Assembly (NCBI GenBank): GCA_030386875.1
Contig: CM059560.1
Span: 47,720,757 to 47,784,756 of the forward strand
Direction of reading: 5' to 3'
Length of the DNA: 64,000 nucleotides
From: Morinoia aosen
Lineage: Eukaryota; Arthropoda; Malacostraca; Amphipoda; Talitridae
Positions 62,261 to 64,000 of this stretch are shown here, piece by piece (the stretch's first letter is position 1; every line of letters begins with the position of its first letter). A program made the translations under genes and the position numbers. The notes beneath the pieces are model-generated. The model was not told where the DNA came from and did not search any database. It saw only the letters and a program-made list of their open reading frames with translations.

Positions 62261-64000
62261 CGATGGTTTAGAGAGTGACGGCCAATAATGCACAGAGCTT
62301 ATCTGGCGATCGCGAAGGACGACCCACACGTGATCGATTGTAGGACGGTCGTTAGGCTAAGTGGCGAGCGGCTGGACGCGGCTCTCCTGTCAACCAACCT
62401 TTCTTGCCAATGCAAACTTTGGCTGCATCTCGTCGACACTGCGCGTGCATACTTTACACATGAAGCATAATACATGTATCGTTTAATTTTATGTTAGGTG
62501 AGCGAATTGTACCGGCAGCAAATAGGTGACGTATAACATCAGGTATAACAAGCTGGAGCTTTAGAGTATGCTTTCAACACGTTCAGTGAGCGTCAGTGGA
62601 CTGTAACTGGGTTTACTTTAAATGCAAAATCACCTCGCTCTCTAACGTACTAGAAGGGAAGGTTATTAATTTATTATCGATTTTATTACTTATTTTCAAT
62701 TCCTCAAGCTATTTAATTATATTTTAAGCTTTTTCACTTAAATTACTAAAAGACAGATACAGAGGGAGAAAGTTCACCTAAAAATATTAAGACTTGAGCT
62801 CCACGTATATGAATACGTACCCAAAAACCAATGCATAAGAATCATTCCTGCGTAAAAACTCACTAAATATTGAGAGTGGCACAATTTGGGCTTATCAGGA
62901 ACATTTGAACTCTATAGAGATCGCCCGTAATGACTTCAGAATAATAGGACGCAATTGATCAACGCCCATTCGTCAAGCATGCCACAAAGCACACCAGTTA
63001 CGGAGAGGCCATACATCACGGATATCAGGGCTGCTACAAATCACACTGCTCGCCATGCAGATAAGCCCGGGAGTTCAGGTCAAAAAAGAGATCGGTCATC
63101 GAACGGTTTAGGAAGTGGCAGCTAGAACCGAAATCTGAAGCTTTCACGGCTTTCTTTTTAAATATTTCAGTCGAGAATAGAGCAGCGAGCAAGATGTTCC
63201 ATATTCATTTTCAACAGGAGTTCTGCCACGCACGCGATCGCAATGAAGGCGCGAGCTTGAAAGGGCAAATGGGAACTCGGTGATAGTCGTGAGGAGGCCA
63301 CGTTTGGCACCTCGTGAGTTGACCTCGTTATTCGAGATCGCATAATTCAGCGTGACATGACGCGTGTCAAAACCACCGTTATTTTAAGGGAAAGAGAGTT
63401 TGAAAAAAATTAGTTTCGACGGACTAAATTTGGTTTGTCTGGGGTAACGGTACCAGACTGAAAACAAACACACATACACATCGCTCACTGGAAAGAACGT
63501 CGCAAATCGAATTTTTTTTATTTTTCAGGAGAAATGATTTTAACTTTGCAAACTGCTTTACGGAATTAGTTTCGACCGAAAAAGGAATCCTTCCACTCAG
63601 TCAATTTTGAAGCTACAGTTATGACGGTTTTACCATAATACGAACGAAATGTCGAATTTAACAATATGGATAAGTCAATTTCCCAAAATTTTGAGTTATG
63701 ACATTGTTCTTCCCAATGAGCGAATTATCTCACACTTAGGTGATGTAAAATACGATGCCAATACTCAGCGGGATCACTATTTGTTCGTCGTCCTGTAGCC
63801 GGGATACAGCACAAAGACGAGAGCACTGTCCGAATGGCACCGATAAATATCGAGGGGAAATATAGCTAAAGGCTAAGAACCACTGGAATATCGAATTTCG
63901 TATGCAAACTGCGGCTCCACCTAATCCTGGAGGCTAATGAGAGAGCGCGTTAGTGTCGAAGGCGCATCACGCACGCGTTGTTAACTGCACCGACCCAAAG
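62261..64000. other. Intergenic DNA without recognised genes
   Basis: A GC-moderate stretch at 62280-62460 follows the minisatellite, then AT-rich DNA. A second GC-richer patch lies at 63180-63370. No gene, RNA or repeat was recognised. Confidence 0.5.

Noticed and set aside
61487-62329. 280-codon minus-strand open reading frame as a gene
   Set aside because: It is entirely explained by a stop-free 22-bp minisatellite, starts at GTG and contains no ATG.
1-64000. CRISPR arrays, operons or bacterial genes
   Set aside because: No spaced direct-repeat array with unique spacers, no ribosome-binding-site-led gene runs and no long frames; the sequence is eukaryotic in character.

Overview
The window reads as nuclear DNA of an animal, most likely an arthropod. 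It is AT-rich, stop codons are dense in all six frames, and there are no operon-like gene runs. It carries tRNA-derived SINE, mariner and TTAA-flanked transposon remains, long minisatellites and a TA-rich microsatellite. I recognise no complete protein-coding gene. The longest open frame (minus strand, 61487-62329) is an artefact of a 22-bp minisatellite. The next longest frames (about 125-143 codons) are about what chance gives in 64 kb of this composition. The arthropod assignment is an inference from the repeat types and from two TATA/TCAGT-like promoter candidates.

Layout. Positions 1-7504 are mostly unique noncoding DNA. At 7505-8691 lies an element with 17-bp terminal inverted repeats bounded by TTAA on both sides. 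Inside it are degenerate internal repeats and a strong hairpin. A tRNA-derived SINE occupies about 14894-15181. A possible mariner-type MITE lies at 17837-18439. A GC-rich, repeat-structured cluster lies at 20161-20630. A 28-bp minisatellite with a four-unit superperiod spans 23760-24530. TATA-type promoter candidates sit near 30822 and 35730, and a candidate minus-strand exon lies at 32224-32533. A TA-rich microsatellite spans 41151-41454. A decayed mariner-family transposase gene with degenerate terminal repeats lies at 49804-50662. A 35-unit, 22-bp minisatellite with a 12-unit higher-order repeat spans 61491-62260.

How the parts fit. This looks like an intergenic or intronic stretch shaped by transposon insertion and decay and by tandem duplication. 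Coding content, if any, would be short exons that I can only propose from splice-like signals and open frames. The best candidates for something undescribed are the TTAA-bounded element with its internal repeats and the two minisatellites with higher-order structure.
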